Shown here piece after piece: positions 18,661 through 31,018 of a stretch of 64,000 nt of DNA; the stretch's first letter is position 1, and each line of letters begins with the position of its first letter. The DNA comes from Coxiella endosymbiont of Dermacentor marginatus (GTDB lineage: Bacteria > Pseudomonadota > Gammaproteobacteria > Coxiellales > Coxiellaceae). The notes under the pieces were generated by a model, which ran no database searches, was not told the origin of the DNA, and saw nothing but the letters and a program-made list of their open reading frames with translations. Both the position numbers and the translations under genes were made by a program. The stretch is from the NCBI RefSeq assembly GCF_907164955.1, contig NZ_OU015521.1, positions 837,207 through 901,206 on the forward strand. Direction: 5' to 3'.

Positions 18661-19759
18661 AATGTGGTTTAAACGACGAATTACTCATCTGTGTTGGCAG
18701 CCATTACATATTGACCCTTAGGCTGTGGGTTTGGGTTTTTATTCTTGCTGTGTTTGGTTTTTTTATTTTGTTCAGTGCTAGCAACCAAAATTTAAGCGTT
18801 ATGATTAAACAATTATTATGGCTATTGATCGGTTTTATGGTAATGTTCATTTTTGCTCATATTCCTCAAAAATCTTATTACCAATGGACACCTTAGATAT
18901 TCAGTTTTGGATTATTTTTATTAATTACCGTATTAATTTTTGGAAATATTGGTAAAGGGGTACGACGTTGGTTTGATTTTAGATTTTTTCATTTACAGCC
19001 TTCTGAAATTATGAAACTTGCCACACTCATGATGCTTGCTTATTATTTTAGTAATAAAGAATTACCTCCCCAAATAAAATCATTATTTTTTTCTCTGATT
19101 CTTTTAATATTCCCTGCCATTTTAACTGCGAAACAACCCGATTTAGGAACTGCTATAATCATAGGAATTTCAGGCTTATACGTTTTATTATTATCAGGAA
19201 TAAGTTGGAAATTAGTTTTAGCTTCTTTTCCTTAAGTGCATTGAGTACTCCTATTCTCTGGCATTGTATGCATGCTTACCAAAAAGAGCGGATATTAACC
19301 TTTTCAATTCAGAAAAAGATCCTCTTGGGTTGGTTATCATATTATTCAGTCAAAAATTACTCTTGGTTCCGGAGGTTTATTTGGAAAAGGATGGTTACAT
19401 GGAACTCAATCACATCTTCAATTTTTGCCAGTCCATGTAACCGATTTTATTTTTGCAGTGAGTGGTGAAGAGTTCGGCTTTATTGGTTGCCTTATTTTAC
19501 TCATCATTTTTTAGTTATTTTGTCCGATGTTTATATATAAGTAATAAAGCTCAGAATACCTATAGTCGCTTATTAGCGGAAGTTTAAGTTTAACATTTAT
19601 TTTATCAGCATTAGTTAATATAGGAATGGCGTGGGTATTGTACCTGTTGTTGGTGTGCCTTTACCACTTATTAGTTACGGAGGTAGCTCTATTATTACGA
19701 TCATGGCTGGACTTGGTATTATTATGTCAAATGTACACGCACAGAAAATTATGGTCTAG
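18661..19759 (+). pseudogene. rodA: Pseudogene of rodA (mrdB), SEDS glycosyltransferase
   Basis: RodA polymerises lateral-wall peptidoglycan with PBP2. Its membrane segments are readable in several frames: LRLWVWVFILAVFGFFILFS at 18711, a stop at 18894, then GKGVRRWFDFRFFHLQPSEI near 18955-19010, TAKQPDLGTAIIIGISGLYV near 19125-19185, and a stop at 19233. Next come [20 protein letters not shown] near 19380 and the terminal [11 protein letters not shown] and [14 protein letters not shown], ending at 19759. At least two stops and several frameshifts inactivate it. It directly follows the mrdA pseudogene, so both elongasome synthases are lost together. Confidence 0.95.
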
Positions 19760-19909
19760 TTAATCTAAGAAAATCTACATTTTATCAAGAGATTTCAGGC
19801 AAGTATATATGTGTATACCTTAATATTAATTGACAGCACGACAATCATTTCTAGATTCACTACTAAGACCTCATAACTGTCATAAAAAACTCATATGTTC
19901 ATTAATTGT

Positions 19910-20436
19910 ATGGTAAAACATCACCAATTTAAACATAAAAAATTTGTTAATATCTTTTCTTACACTAAATATAACCAAGAAGTTATTTATTAAGATTACT
20001 CATCCATACGAAGTGAAAATTTGGAGCGTTTATTGTAATTATTTTCTAACAAAAAGTGGCAAGATGGTGTCGATTATTAAAAAGCCTATTAAAAAGCTTT
20101 AGAATATGCTTATCGTATATATTGTTAATGTCGCTAATTTTGCATATCAATGAAGACAGAAGGGGTCAGCCCGTTTATGCACTTTTACTCATCAAAAGCT
20201 ATTATCCCTCTCGCTAATCCGCAAGAAAATAAAGAAAATGAAAACTATTAAGTATTTAAAGAATAATGGAATTGTTTCTGCAATCCCTGTTTCCTGCTCT
20301 CAAAAAGAATTACTTTTACAGCTTTAAAAGAGGATAATAATTCTAAATATTATTGACTCGTTTTTCCAAATTTATAATCCATACGTAACTAATGAGTCAA
20401 GAAATTTACGAACGATATAATCAACAAGCTTATTGA
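19910..20436 (+). pseudogene. mltB: Remnant of mltB, membrane-bound lytic murein transglycosylase B
   Basis: Downstream of rodA, MltB-like peptides can be read in order on the plus strand. WQDGVDY-stop-KAY-stop-KALEYAYRI at about 20057-20120 matches 'W..GV.FW..Y..AL..A'. PVYALLLIKSYYPSR near 20170-20215 matches 'YPVLDALATLAFYYP.R'. The C-terminal KYY-stop-LVFPNL and YERYNQQAY (20401-20436) match 'EYWLVFPNFYVI.RYN'. The central catalytic region is largely missing. The identification rests on my reading of these pieces and on position after rodA. Confidence 0.65.
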
Positions 20437-20624
20437 GTACTTTATAAAAATATCAATGGGGAAGGCACCTTACAAAGAAATGGGAGAAGAATTTGAAAAT
20501 TATGAAAGAAGTTTTTTCAGAAAGATTCTAATTATAAAAAGCAGATCCTATCCTATGTAATTTTTAATGACTATCTATAATAATTCTTGAATAATGATTA
20601 ATCACTTAGGGAGGATTATCTTGG

Positions 20625-21665
20625 TTACCTTTTACATTTATACCCAATAGCTGCTAAGCGTTTCGTAAGCGAAGGGTGAGTGGAAAAAAGATCGCTTAAT
20701 AAATTTCCGAGTTCGATACCCGATTTGACTGGATCATAAATATAAGCCGCTTGGCGAACACTCTCGTGAGAAGTGCTCATATATTGGGCTTTATATTCTT
20801 CCCTATTTTGCACATGATCATCTTGAATTTTTAATAACGCTCGTACCAAAGGTTCATTATTACACATTAATTCTACAGAACCTGCATCAGCCATATATTC
20901 TCGAGTTCGACTTAAATAAAGCATTAAAAGTACTGTAACTAAAGGTAATAAATAGCGCAATATTAATATAAAAATAAATAACTGATTTCGAGCTCCACGT
21001 TCTCGGGAATGCCCGCCAAAAATAGAGCTAAAAAAGAGAATATCAAAAAAAATCAAAAGAATATTGGCGAGTACAGAAGTTATCAAAGTCAGGCGTATAT
21101 CTATATGGCGAATATGACTGATTTCATGCGCCATAACAGCTTTTAATTCACTGTAATTCAATTTCATTAAAATACCATTAGTAACAGCAACCATTGCTGA
21201 TTTTTCACTAAAACCACTAGTAAATGCATTCATATAATCAGCATCTATTATATAAACTTTGGGCATGAACTTAAGCGCCGCAGCAACCTTTAATTCTTCT
21301 ACAATATTATAAAGCATTTTTTCTCGAAAAGTTTTAGCGGTTCTGGAAGTAATTTCCCAATAATCGGTACCAAGAAGCATCAATCTATGATGAAAAACGA
21401 ATGTCACGTACAAAGAAAATATCACGATTAATCCTGTAATAAATGTAGCAGTTGGGAATATCTTTAATGTAACTAACGCCATAAAGAGTTGGAAAACTGT
21501 AGTTCTAGGATAACGACCTGTGTAAATGTAAAAGTCAATAAGAAGACCTATCACTAAATAAATCAATACAAAAGTGATAATAACTAAAGCAGTTTTCCGA
21601 CGATTGTGTCGTAAGGACTCTTGACAATCGATGATAGTTGATTCAAAACTGTTAATAAAACCCAT
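20625..21665 (-). CDS. htpX: HtpX-like M48 membrane zinc metalloprotease
   Basis: An inner-membrane M48 protease expected to degrade misfolded membrane proteins. Its 346 residues have two N-terminal membrane segments (about 25-50 and 70-100), the zinc motif HEISH in AVMAHEISHIRHID near residue 190, two further hydrophobic segments, and the third zinc ligand Glu in SRTREYMADAGSVEL. It is a longer HtpX variant with a C-terminal extension ending in FSTHPSLTKRLAAIG. Its ATG overlaps the stop of a small upstream frame, and no good ribosome-binding site of its own is visible. Confidence 0.9.
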   Translation of the reverse strand: MGFINSFESTIIDCQESLRHNRRKTALVIITFVLIYLVIGLLIDFYIYTGRYPRTTVFQLFMALVTLKIFPTATFITGLIVIFSLYVTFVFHHRLMLLGTDYWEITSRTAKTFREKMLYNIVEELKVAAALKFMPKVYIIDADYMNAFTSGFSEKSAMVAVTNGILMKLNYSELKAVMAHEISHIRHIDIRLTLITSVLANILLIFFDILFFSSIFGGHSRERGARNQLFIFILILRYLLPLVTVLLMLYLSRTREYMADAGSVELMCNNEPLVRALLKIQDDHVQNREEYKAQYMSTSHESVRQAAYIYDPVKSGIELGNLLSDLFSTHPSLTKRLAAIGYKCKR

Positions 21666-21807
21666 ACAGAGACTTTAAATAATTGCACTTTATAATGCTC
21701 GTGATAACTTCCCTGTCTTTGAGCTTTTCAGGTAACAATTTAGTTATCTGATAAGAAAAACTAAAAACCCAATTTATTAAAAATGCCGTAAAAGAATACG
21801 GAAACAT
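21652..21807 (-). CDS. Possible small hydrophobic peptide upstream of htpX
   Basis: From an ATG at 21807, a 51-codon frame (MFPYSFTAFLINWVFSFSYQ...) ends overlapping the htpX start by 14 bases. An AGGAG lies five bases upstream, one of the better ribosome-binding sites in the region. The N-terminal 20 residues are hydrophobic and the C-terminus is basic. It could be a small membrane peptide, a coupling leader for htpX, or a gene fragment. No family was recognised. The 270 bases between it and ligA hold nothing else I can identify. Confidence 0.3.
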   Translation of the reverse strand: MFPYSFTAFLINWVFSFSYQITKLLPEKLKDREVITSIIKCNYLKSLYGFY

Positions 21808-22079
21808 GATACTCCTGTAAAAATTTTTTATAGGAATGCTATTCATAAAAGCATTTTTTATCTATATGAAATCAAAAAGGTATTTGATTCTTTTATTTTG
21901 GCTCTCTAACTAATTCTGATTTTATATATTAAAACTATTTACATAATTTAACAATAAAAAACAAAATTAGGATTTTATTATTTATAACAATATTTAGTTT
22001 AAAAAGTCATCGAAAATATGACTTTCTCTATTTTTCCTTTCTCCCTTCTAAAGTAGGGGACGATAATAATTTTTGGTAA

Positions 22080-24714
<2,635 letters not shown>

Positions 24715-25560
24715 CTTCTAGAAAGATTATCCTTAAATTTCAGGAGCCGCGCAATTTAATACCTGTCAAAAATCGCCATCTCTATGGTTACTTTGTTATA
24801 TCTAATTATTAAAAATTGAATCTCTTCTAACATTTCCTTAACAATCAATTAAAAAAAGTATCCAACATCAACACTATCATAATAGTGCATCTACCTCATC
24901 TGCAATGCAAAAGAATGCTGGTTTTCGAACTAAATAAAATATCACTAAAGGCTGTTAAAGCTTTTTGACTCCTTTAATAAAATTATCGATCATTTCTAAA
25001 GTTGCGCCCAAGCTACCGAAAATGCGTGGAAACAATGATTGAAATTGTTAATTGAACTTGGTTATAAGTTTCTTGAAACTTAACAAACATTTCACAATCG
25101 ATTTTACGAATGACGTTCTTTAAAAACGTTTAAAGCTTCTTTTAACTTCGCATGTTATTTATCCAGATAGCTTCTTCTCGTTAATATTTACATATCCTTT
25201 TATGCCTTTGTTTTAATTAAGATTGATTAATCTTTATTATTTGCTAAATGCAAGTTCAAATCTTTCAAATTCTTTACGTTTTTATAAGCCTCTTCTTAGC
25301 ATTACAGTCAATGTTTTATGCTTGTTAAATGATTACATTTCTGCACGTTTCCTCACGTCAAGTAACTAATTGTTGTTTAAAATCATTTAATAGATGGATT
25401 TTAGTTTTGATAACTTCTGAATATAAACTCACGCGTTTAGAGTACTTGATGTGGTTTTTATTGTCATCGTTTTTGAATTTAATACTTGAAATAACTCACG
25501 ATGCACTTTTTTGCTGAGTTAATTTTTGTTTGCCTTCCTATTGTTTTAATCGCTATTCCA
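24715..25560 (-). pseudogene. smc: Remnant of smc, chromosome-partition ATPase (C-terminal part)
   Basis: On the minus strand, SMC C-terminal peptides read in order with shifts and stops. SYLDK-stop-HAKLKEALNVF lies near 25140-25190. VIRKIDCEMFVKFQETYNQV (about 25117-25056) matches 'AIRKIDRETR..F.ETF..V'. FPRIFGSLGATLEM is near 25035-24995. LVRKPAFFCIADEVDALL (24948-24880) contains the Walker B/D-loop DEVDA. A YNKVTIEMA piece near 24780 matches 'THNKVTMEMAD'. Coiled-coil-like pieces reach about 25560. The N-terminal Walker A half is absent, so the gene is dead. Confidence 0.85.
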
Positions 25561-26165
25561 AAATCAAAAATCTGTTTTGTGTGTCCTACATTTTAGCAAT
25601 ATGGATTCAATTCGATTCCAATATATCACTTGAATGATTATCATGGATTCATTATTTTATAATGAAAGGCCTTAACTATTTAAGCTTTCTTTAAAGAATT
25701 AGTAATATAGATCTTAATCAGCCAATTCTGAAAAGACCAAACACCGCTTATTTAACTGGAAAGTCTTGAAGCTTTATTTCATTCCTACTAAGAAACTTCC
25801 GAAGATATTGCACTTCGATTATGAAAATAAGATGATCAGAGAGTTTGAAAATAGGGTAAATAAAAATTTTCAATAAATCCAAAAAATAGTAAAAAAATAT
25901 CTATCCAACACATTTTATGGTAATCCCCCCCCTAAGCATTTACTGTCAAATTTTGATCTAATCGTAGGTTTTCTTTTAAATTTTGACAAGAAATCCACTC
26001 ATTGATATATTCATTAGTGCGCTCATAGGCTAATAATAAAAATCAGGCAAGAGAAAAAAGCGCAAAGGCCATAGGAATCATAACCTTTGCGAACAATCTT
26101 AATTTGGGTGTCTTGAGTATTCGCTAATTTTAGTAACTAATTCTGACAAAATTCATCAGTTATTT
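25561..26165. other. Decayed DNA upstream of the smc remnant
   Basis: About 600 bases with no useful frame, between the recognisable smc pieces and the 3' end of the peptide transporter gene. The missing N-terminal half of smc may have been here, but no Walker A (GPNGCGKSN-like) stretch is readable. Includes a run of nine C's near 25926. Confidence 0.45.
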
Positions 26166-27641
26166 TTACTTTTTACCTATTTTTAATTGCTGTCGGTCAT
26201 TTTCTGTTAGTTTTTTCAGAAGAGGAACTAAAGTAAACATAGCAAGCGAAATAACGATCGTGGTTAAACCAATTTTCATGAATAAGTGGTTATAAATAGG
26301 TAATGACAAAGAAGGATCTGAAGAAATATTAGTAGGAATACTAGCAATGCTAGCCACTTTACCTGCAATGATACTCGCAACCGAAGCGCAAAGGAACCAA
26401 AGTCCCATAGTAAACCCCATAAATCGTTGTGGAACGTAACGAGCAGCTAAAGACAAACCAAGAGCACTCACTAAAAGCTCTCCTGTACTTTGTATCCAAT
26501 AAGAAAGAACTAACCACATACCTGAAATTACTCCATGATGATTAAAAAGAGAGCCCAATGGTAGAGATAAAAACGCTAGTCCTGCTAGTAGCGTTCCTAA
26601 CGAAAATTTAGTTGGCAATGATAAATCCCGATTATGTTTATGCCATCGCTGATAAAAACAAGCCATTACCGGACTCATTATCATTACCCAAAGTGAATTA
26701 AGCATTTGAAATTGGGCCGGTTGAATAGGAATACCAATTATCGAATGATGAACATTACGCAAAGCAAACAACGATAACGATGTCGGCATTTGGAAATACA
26801 GTACGAAAAAAACAACGGCTTGAGCAAATAAAATTACAAACAAAAACATCCCCTTTCGTTCTTCTGGTGCTGCTTTAGAAATCAAAATTAAATAAATAAA
26901 GAGCAAAATAATAGTCCCACCAGAAAGAAGCCAAGAAACCACTTGATAATGATTTAATAAAAAATTACTACTGACAATTAATGTTATAGTTCCTAACAAA
27001 ACATAACTAAAATAATCCCAACGGAGAGGCTCTCGATCTGGTTTAGACCCGATGTCAAATATGATCTTCCGCATAAGGAGAAAGTTTAAAATAGCAAGGA
27101 TCATTCCGATACAACAAACAGAAAAAGCCACATGCCAGCCAAAAAATTTATTTAAAATAGGCGTAAGGTTCATTGAAATGGCTGCACCGATATTAATGGC
27201 CATATAATATAAGGTAAAGCCACTATCTAAATTATGAGGTGTCTCTTCGTAAACTTTTGAAAGCAAGCTCGAAGGATTAGCTTTGAATAACCCAACACCA
27301 ACTGCAATGAAAGCCAAGGGGAGCGCGAGATGTTTGCTGGAAATTTCTGGTAAGGCTAATAATAAATAGCCTAATGCTAAAATTACTGCGCCTAATAGGA
27401 TTGCTCGCTTGGTTCCCAACACTTTATCACCGATGTATCCACCTAAACAAGGAAGTAAAAAAACTAAGGCACTAAAAGCCGCAAATAGGAAATCAGCATG
27501 ACTATCTTGATAACCTAGTCGTTGTACCATATATAAAACAAGCAGCGCCTGTACACCATAGAATCCAAATCGTTCCCAGATTTCGATAAAAAAGATAAGA
27601 TAAAAAGGTTTTGGTTGAGCAGTTAAGGATCTAACTGACAT
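26166..27641 (-). CDS. POT-family proton-dependent oligopeptide transporter
   Basis: A 491-residue major-facilitator protein of the POT/PTR2 family, importing di- and tripeptides with protons. The family signature ExxERFxxYG appears as EIWERFGFYG near residue 20 and about 14 hydrophobic helices follow. FKANPSSLLSKVYEETPHNLDSGFTLYYMAINIGA (described here in two parts: FKANPSSLLSKVY, then LDSGFTLYYMAINIG) matches the PTR2 signature region. It is a lone gene flanked by decayed DNA on both sides. With the APC permease it indicates dependence on host amino nitrogen. Confidence 0.9.
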   Translation of the reverse strand: MSVRSLTAQPKPFYLIFFIEIWERFGFYGVQALLVLYMVQRLGYQDSHADFLFAAFSALVFLLPCLGGYIGDKVLGTKRAILLGAVILALGYLLLALPEISSKHLALPLAFIAVGVGLFKANPSSLLSKVYEETPHNLDSGFTLYYMAINIGAAISMNLTPILNKFFGWHVAFSVCCIGMILAILNFLLMRKIIFDIGSKPDREPLRWDYFSYVLLGTITLIVSSNFLLNHYQVVSWLLSGGTIILLFIYLILISKAAPEERKGMFLFVILFAQAVVFFVLYFQMPTSLSLFALRNVHHSIIGIPIQPAQFQMLNSLWVMIMSPVMACFYQRWHKHNRDLSLPTKFSLGTLLAGLAFLSLPLGSLFNHHGVISGMWLVLSYWIQSTGELLVSALGLSLAARYVPQRFMGFTMGLWFLCASVASIIAGKVASIASIPTNISSDPSLSLPIYNHLFMKIGLTTIVISLAMFTLVPLLKKLTENDRQQLKIGKK

Positions 27642-29594
27642 GAATACTCCTCAATGATAGTGGGTCATAATTTTGCCACTATATACGGATTTTCCCAAAA
27701 ATCCAATTTTCATAAAAATACATTATGAAAATGCACTATTGTTCACATAAAAGATTACTATGCAGCTGCAATTTTACGACTCTGCAAACAATCCTACCTA
27801 TCAGTAAAAAAGAGAGTAGAATCCCGATCTTAAAATCTATATATAAAAGCGTTGGTTTCGCGTCATAGCTACTAATCAAATGTCTATTGGTTTCATTAGA
27901 TAAAAGCCCTTTTACAAAAAGGACATTAAAAAATACAAATTTTTTTATTTAAGAATAAAAGTATCTTTTTAACTTAATTTCAACAAATGCTATTCAGAAA
28001 ATAGACAGCAAAATTGGAGAAAACAGTACAGTTGGAGAAATATGTTAATCAAAATGATCTTACAGAGCTTATTCATAAATAAGCGGATATTGTAAAGAGC
28101 TAGGCAGTCATATTAAAGATCTCTTACAGGAATGACAATAAAATATTCAGAGGACTCATTCATAATGAAATTGATTTCATAAAAAGTGATCATAAAATTA
28201 TTTTTCGATAAGTTACTCGTAAATTTATTTTTATTTGTTAAAAACTATGCAAAAAAAAGATATCTCTATAGTTTTCGGAAATAATTCAGATTGCTTTGAT
28301 ATTTCCTGTAAAATAAAAATAGAAGTCGAATTTATGATTTAAAAAACCAATGAGATCATTCATTGTCATCGGAACTTTTAGAAAAAAGGGAATATCATAT
28401 CGAGAGTTAAACCAGTAAATTGGATACATTCAGTACTAGATAACGAAAAAGTCCCTCACCTTTTTGATCTTTTTGAATAAAAGGTGACTGTCATCCAATT
28501 CTAGAACTAGTAATAAGTTGTAATAAGTTCATGAAAAACTGGGTTACTTTACAAATTATCTGCAACACCATAATTTCTCTGAGAATAAAATAGAAACTTC
28601 GTTCCATATATGATTATTTTTACTAGAATCATTCTCAAAAGTCTCTAAGTTTTTTCTACTACTTTGGTTACCTCTAAGCCTCAAGGATGAAAACTCTTCT
28701 TGTGCGTTAAATTAAAGGACATTACACGAGTTTTATCGTTTCATATTATTCCTCTCGGTTGAACTTTCTTCTCTAGACTGTTCAGACAATATTAACTACT
28801 TTACATGATATTTGATTATAATTACGCTCCTCTTTTGCTGGAAAATCTTTTCATTATGGAAATTTTGTGCTGTTCTGATCCAAATTCCACTTTGGTCACT
28901 CACAATTCCGAAAACTTACTTGAGAGGATGATACTAAAAATGATTATCATAAAGTCTAAAATAACTATGGCTAAATTCATAAGAAGTCTATTGTTCCCAA
29001 AAAAAAGACGAATAAAAAAATTAAAATGAATAACAATCTAAAATCCGAATCGCAATATAACTACTTATTCAAAAAGAATAATAAAAATGCCTTTAAGGGA
29101 ACTCTAACTAATAAATCCATTTTAAATCCCAAACAAGATAAATTACCTGAATCGAAAATGAGATAAAAGGCGCTAAGAAGTTAAAAAAGAAAAAATAAGG
29201 AAACTCTCCAAAACTAAGGGAACATTTTTATCCCGCTTTAGTCTCTTAGGATGATCAACAAACCTAATTTTGATAGATAAAAGTTTTCTCTTAAAGATTT
29301 CTCTTTATAAGAGAAAAGTATAAAATAACGAAGCTAAAATTTAACGAAAGCACTTTTTAATAGTTTCATAATTCGCTGACCCTGCCAATCTAACAATTCT
29401 GATTTCAAGAATTAAAAAATAATTCTTCGCTTTATCTGCTCCTATTGATTTATTTCGAAACTATTGGCGCTGAGTTTTTGCACGGAGAAAAATTACAATA
29501 ACGAGCACTGTTCCAAAAGAAATTGAAAGCCTCCTAAAAGAAATTTCTTGATATAACACAAATGGAAGTTATGGTTCAACGTTGCAACAGAGTG
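27642..29594. other. Gene-free, decayed DNA upstream of pyrF
   Basis: Almost 2 kb with stops in all frames. The longest plus-strand frame (28805-29029, 74 codons) has no family resemblance and ends in a poly-basic tail typical of AT-rich noise. No remnant recognised. The stretch from 27642 should contain the transporter promoter. Confidence 0.5.
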
Positions 29595-30326
29595 TTAGTT
29601 ATAAGTTAAAAAAGGGGTAATTGAATCAGTAATTTTTTGTAAAATTTTTCTGGGATTCAAGGATTGGGTGATAGGTCGGCCAATAACTAAATAATTGCTA
29701 CCTGCTTTAATAGCAGCTTCTGGAGTCATTATGCGTTTTTGATCACTTTTTTTTTCATGCGATAATCGAATACCTGGTGTCACTAATAAGAATTCCCTAC
29801 CCTGTTGTTTTCGTAAAAAAGCTGCTTCATTCGCTGAACATACCACTCCATCAAGACCAGACTCTTTAGCAAGCATTGCCATGCGAGCCACCAAAGCAGA
29901 AACATCATTGTTAATTCCCAACGTTTTTAAATCTTGGGCATCTAAACTGGTTAAAATAGTAACACCAATTAAAAGAGTCTTCGTTCCCGTCATGTTTTTT
30001 AGTGTATTAGCCACCATTTCTAACATGGTACGTCCCCCAAAGATATGAACATTAATCATCCAAACACCTAAAAGAGCAGCAGCACGACAAGCACCAGTAA
30101 CAATTTTCGGAATATCATAAAATTTTAAGTCTAAAAAAATTTGATAGTTCTTTTTTAGTAACTCCTCAATAAGAGAAGGTCCATATCGTGTAAATAAAAT
30201 ATTACCAATTTTAAGATGACATAATTTAGGATCCAACTGGCATATCTGTGTATAGGCTTCTTCACGAGTTTTAGCATCAATAGCTACAATAATTTTGGGT
30301 TCTTTCTTTATCATTGCTCTTTTCAA
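29595..30326 (-). CDS. pyrF: Orotidine 5'-phosphate decarboxylase PyrF
   Basis: PyrF makes UMP from OMP in de novo pyrimidine synthesis. Its 243 residues form a TIM barrel; the catalytic Asp-Lys-Asp network is visible in [10 protein letters not shown], and [13 protein letters not shown] and the phosphate-binding LVIGRPI near the C-terminus are conserved. In many gammaproteobacteria pyrF follows lapA-lapB, and the lapB remnant lies just upstream here. An internal start (MIKKEPK) is possible. Confidence 0.94.
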   Translation of the reverse strand: MKRAMIKKEPKIIVAIDAKTREEAYTQICQLDPKLCHLKIGNILFTRYGPSLIEELLKKNYQIFLDLKFYDIPKIVTGACRAAALLGVWMINVHIFGGRTMLEMVANTLKNMTGTKTLLIGVTILTSLDAQDLKTLGINNDVSALVARMAMLAKESGLDGVVCSANEAAFLRKQQGREFLLVTPGIRLSHEKKSDQKRIMTPEAAIKAGSNYLVIGRPITQSLNPRKILQKITDSITPFLTYN

Positions 30327-30334
30327 TCCTTTTT

Positions 30335-30600
30335 GTCTTCTTAGTGTTTTAAATAATCTGCAACAGCTAATACTAGCGAAATTCTATGATATTTTACTGA
30401 ACACTCTTTTAAAAAATAATCAACTTCTCTTCTTGATTTATAGGTAGCATTCTGTGAGTACTTCAACCAATTCGAAAATATAATCCGGGTCTTGTTTAAT
30501 AACTCGAACAACCAACAGCTTGTTTACGAAGGGCCTGAAGTAAATTGGCACGAATCAACATTGTGGATCTATAAATTGTGCTCTTTTCAAGTAATGTTCA
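30335..30600 (-). pseudogene. lapB: Severely truncated remnant of lapB (yciM)
   Basis: LapB is a TPR/rubredoxin membrane protein that directs FtsH to degrade LpxC and so limits LPS synthesis. Only about 270 bases remain of a gene normally about 1.2 kb. Minus-strand pieces read in order: KRAQFIDPQC (about 30588-30559, ending at a stop), VIKQDPDYIFELVEVLTECY (about 30503-30444) matching '.KQDPDF..E.L..L..CY', and [20 protein letters not shown] (about 30420-30355). The N-terminal membrane anchor, most TPRs and the zinc-ribbon end are gone. Position between lapA and pyrF supports the call. Confidence 0.78.
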
Positions 30601-30627
30601 GTTGGTATTTATACCTTCCTGTTCAAT

Positions 30628-30864
30628 TTATTTTATTTTATATTTCAGTCGCCAGACGGTTTTTTTATTTTTAATCCAAGAAGGTAAAAAAGCGATAATT
30701 CCTAATGCTACACCGATTAAGAGTACTAATAAGATTAACAGTGGCAAATAAATTGATTTTGTGTCCAGGTAATAGTTAAGAACTATTTTTTGCGGGTTAA
30801 GAACAGTAAAGGTAATTCCTAACAAAATAATTAATACCCAGAAAAGATAAAAAATATAGCGCAT
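30628..30864 (-). CDS. lapA: LapA-domain membrane protein (YciS/DUF1049)
   Basis: A 78-residue inner-membrane protein with two hydrophobic segments (about residues 3-22 and 40-62) separated by the family sequence VLNPQKIVLNYYLD, and a basic C-terminal tail. This matches LapA, which in E. coli is co-transcribed with LapB and helps regulate LPS. Here it is intact while lapB immediately downstream is almost erased, so its role without its partner is unclear. It could be a gene on the way out. Confidence 0.85.
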   Translation of the reverse strand: MRYIFYLFWVLIILLGITFTVLNPQKIVLNYYLDTKSIYLPLLILLVLLIGVALGIIAFLPSWIKNKKTVWRLKYKIK

Positions 30865-31018
30865 AAGACATTACTCTTCATTCGGTTACTCGAGAAAACT
30901 TGGTCATTTAGAAAAGTATAGAAGATAAATGGAGAAAATTCTGCACCCACTCTCTCTTTACTAGGTGAGGAAATCCAGATAATATATTGAAAGATTTACA
31001 GAATTTACAAGACTTATC

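Noticed and set aside
17120..19468. Several short separate genes in the mrdA/rodA region
   Set aside because: All the short frames translate to consecutive parts of PBP2 and RodA, so they are pieces of two pseudogenes, not independent genes.
28805..29029. 74-codon plus-strand frame in the gap before pyrF
   Set aside because: No ribosome-binding site, no motif, poly-basic end, surrounded by stops in decayed AT-rich DNA.
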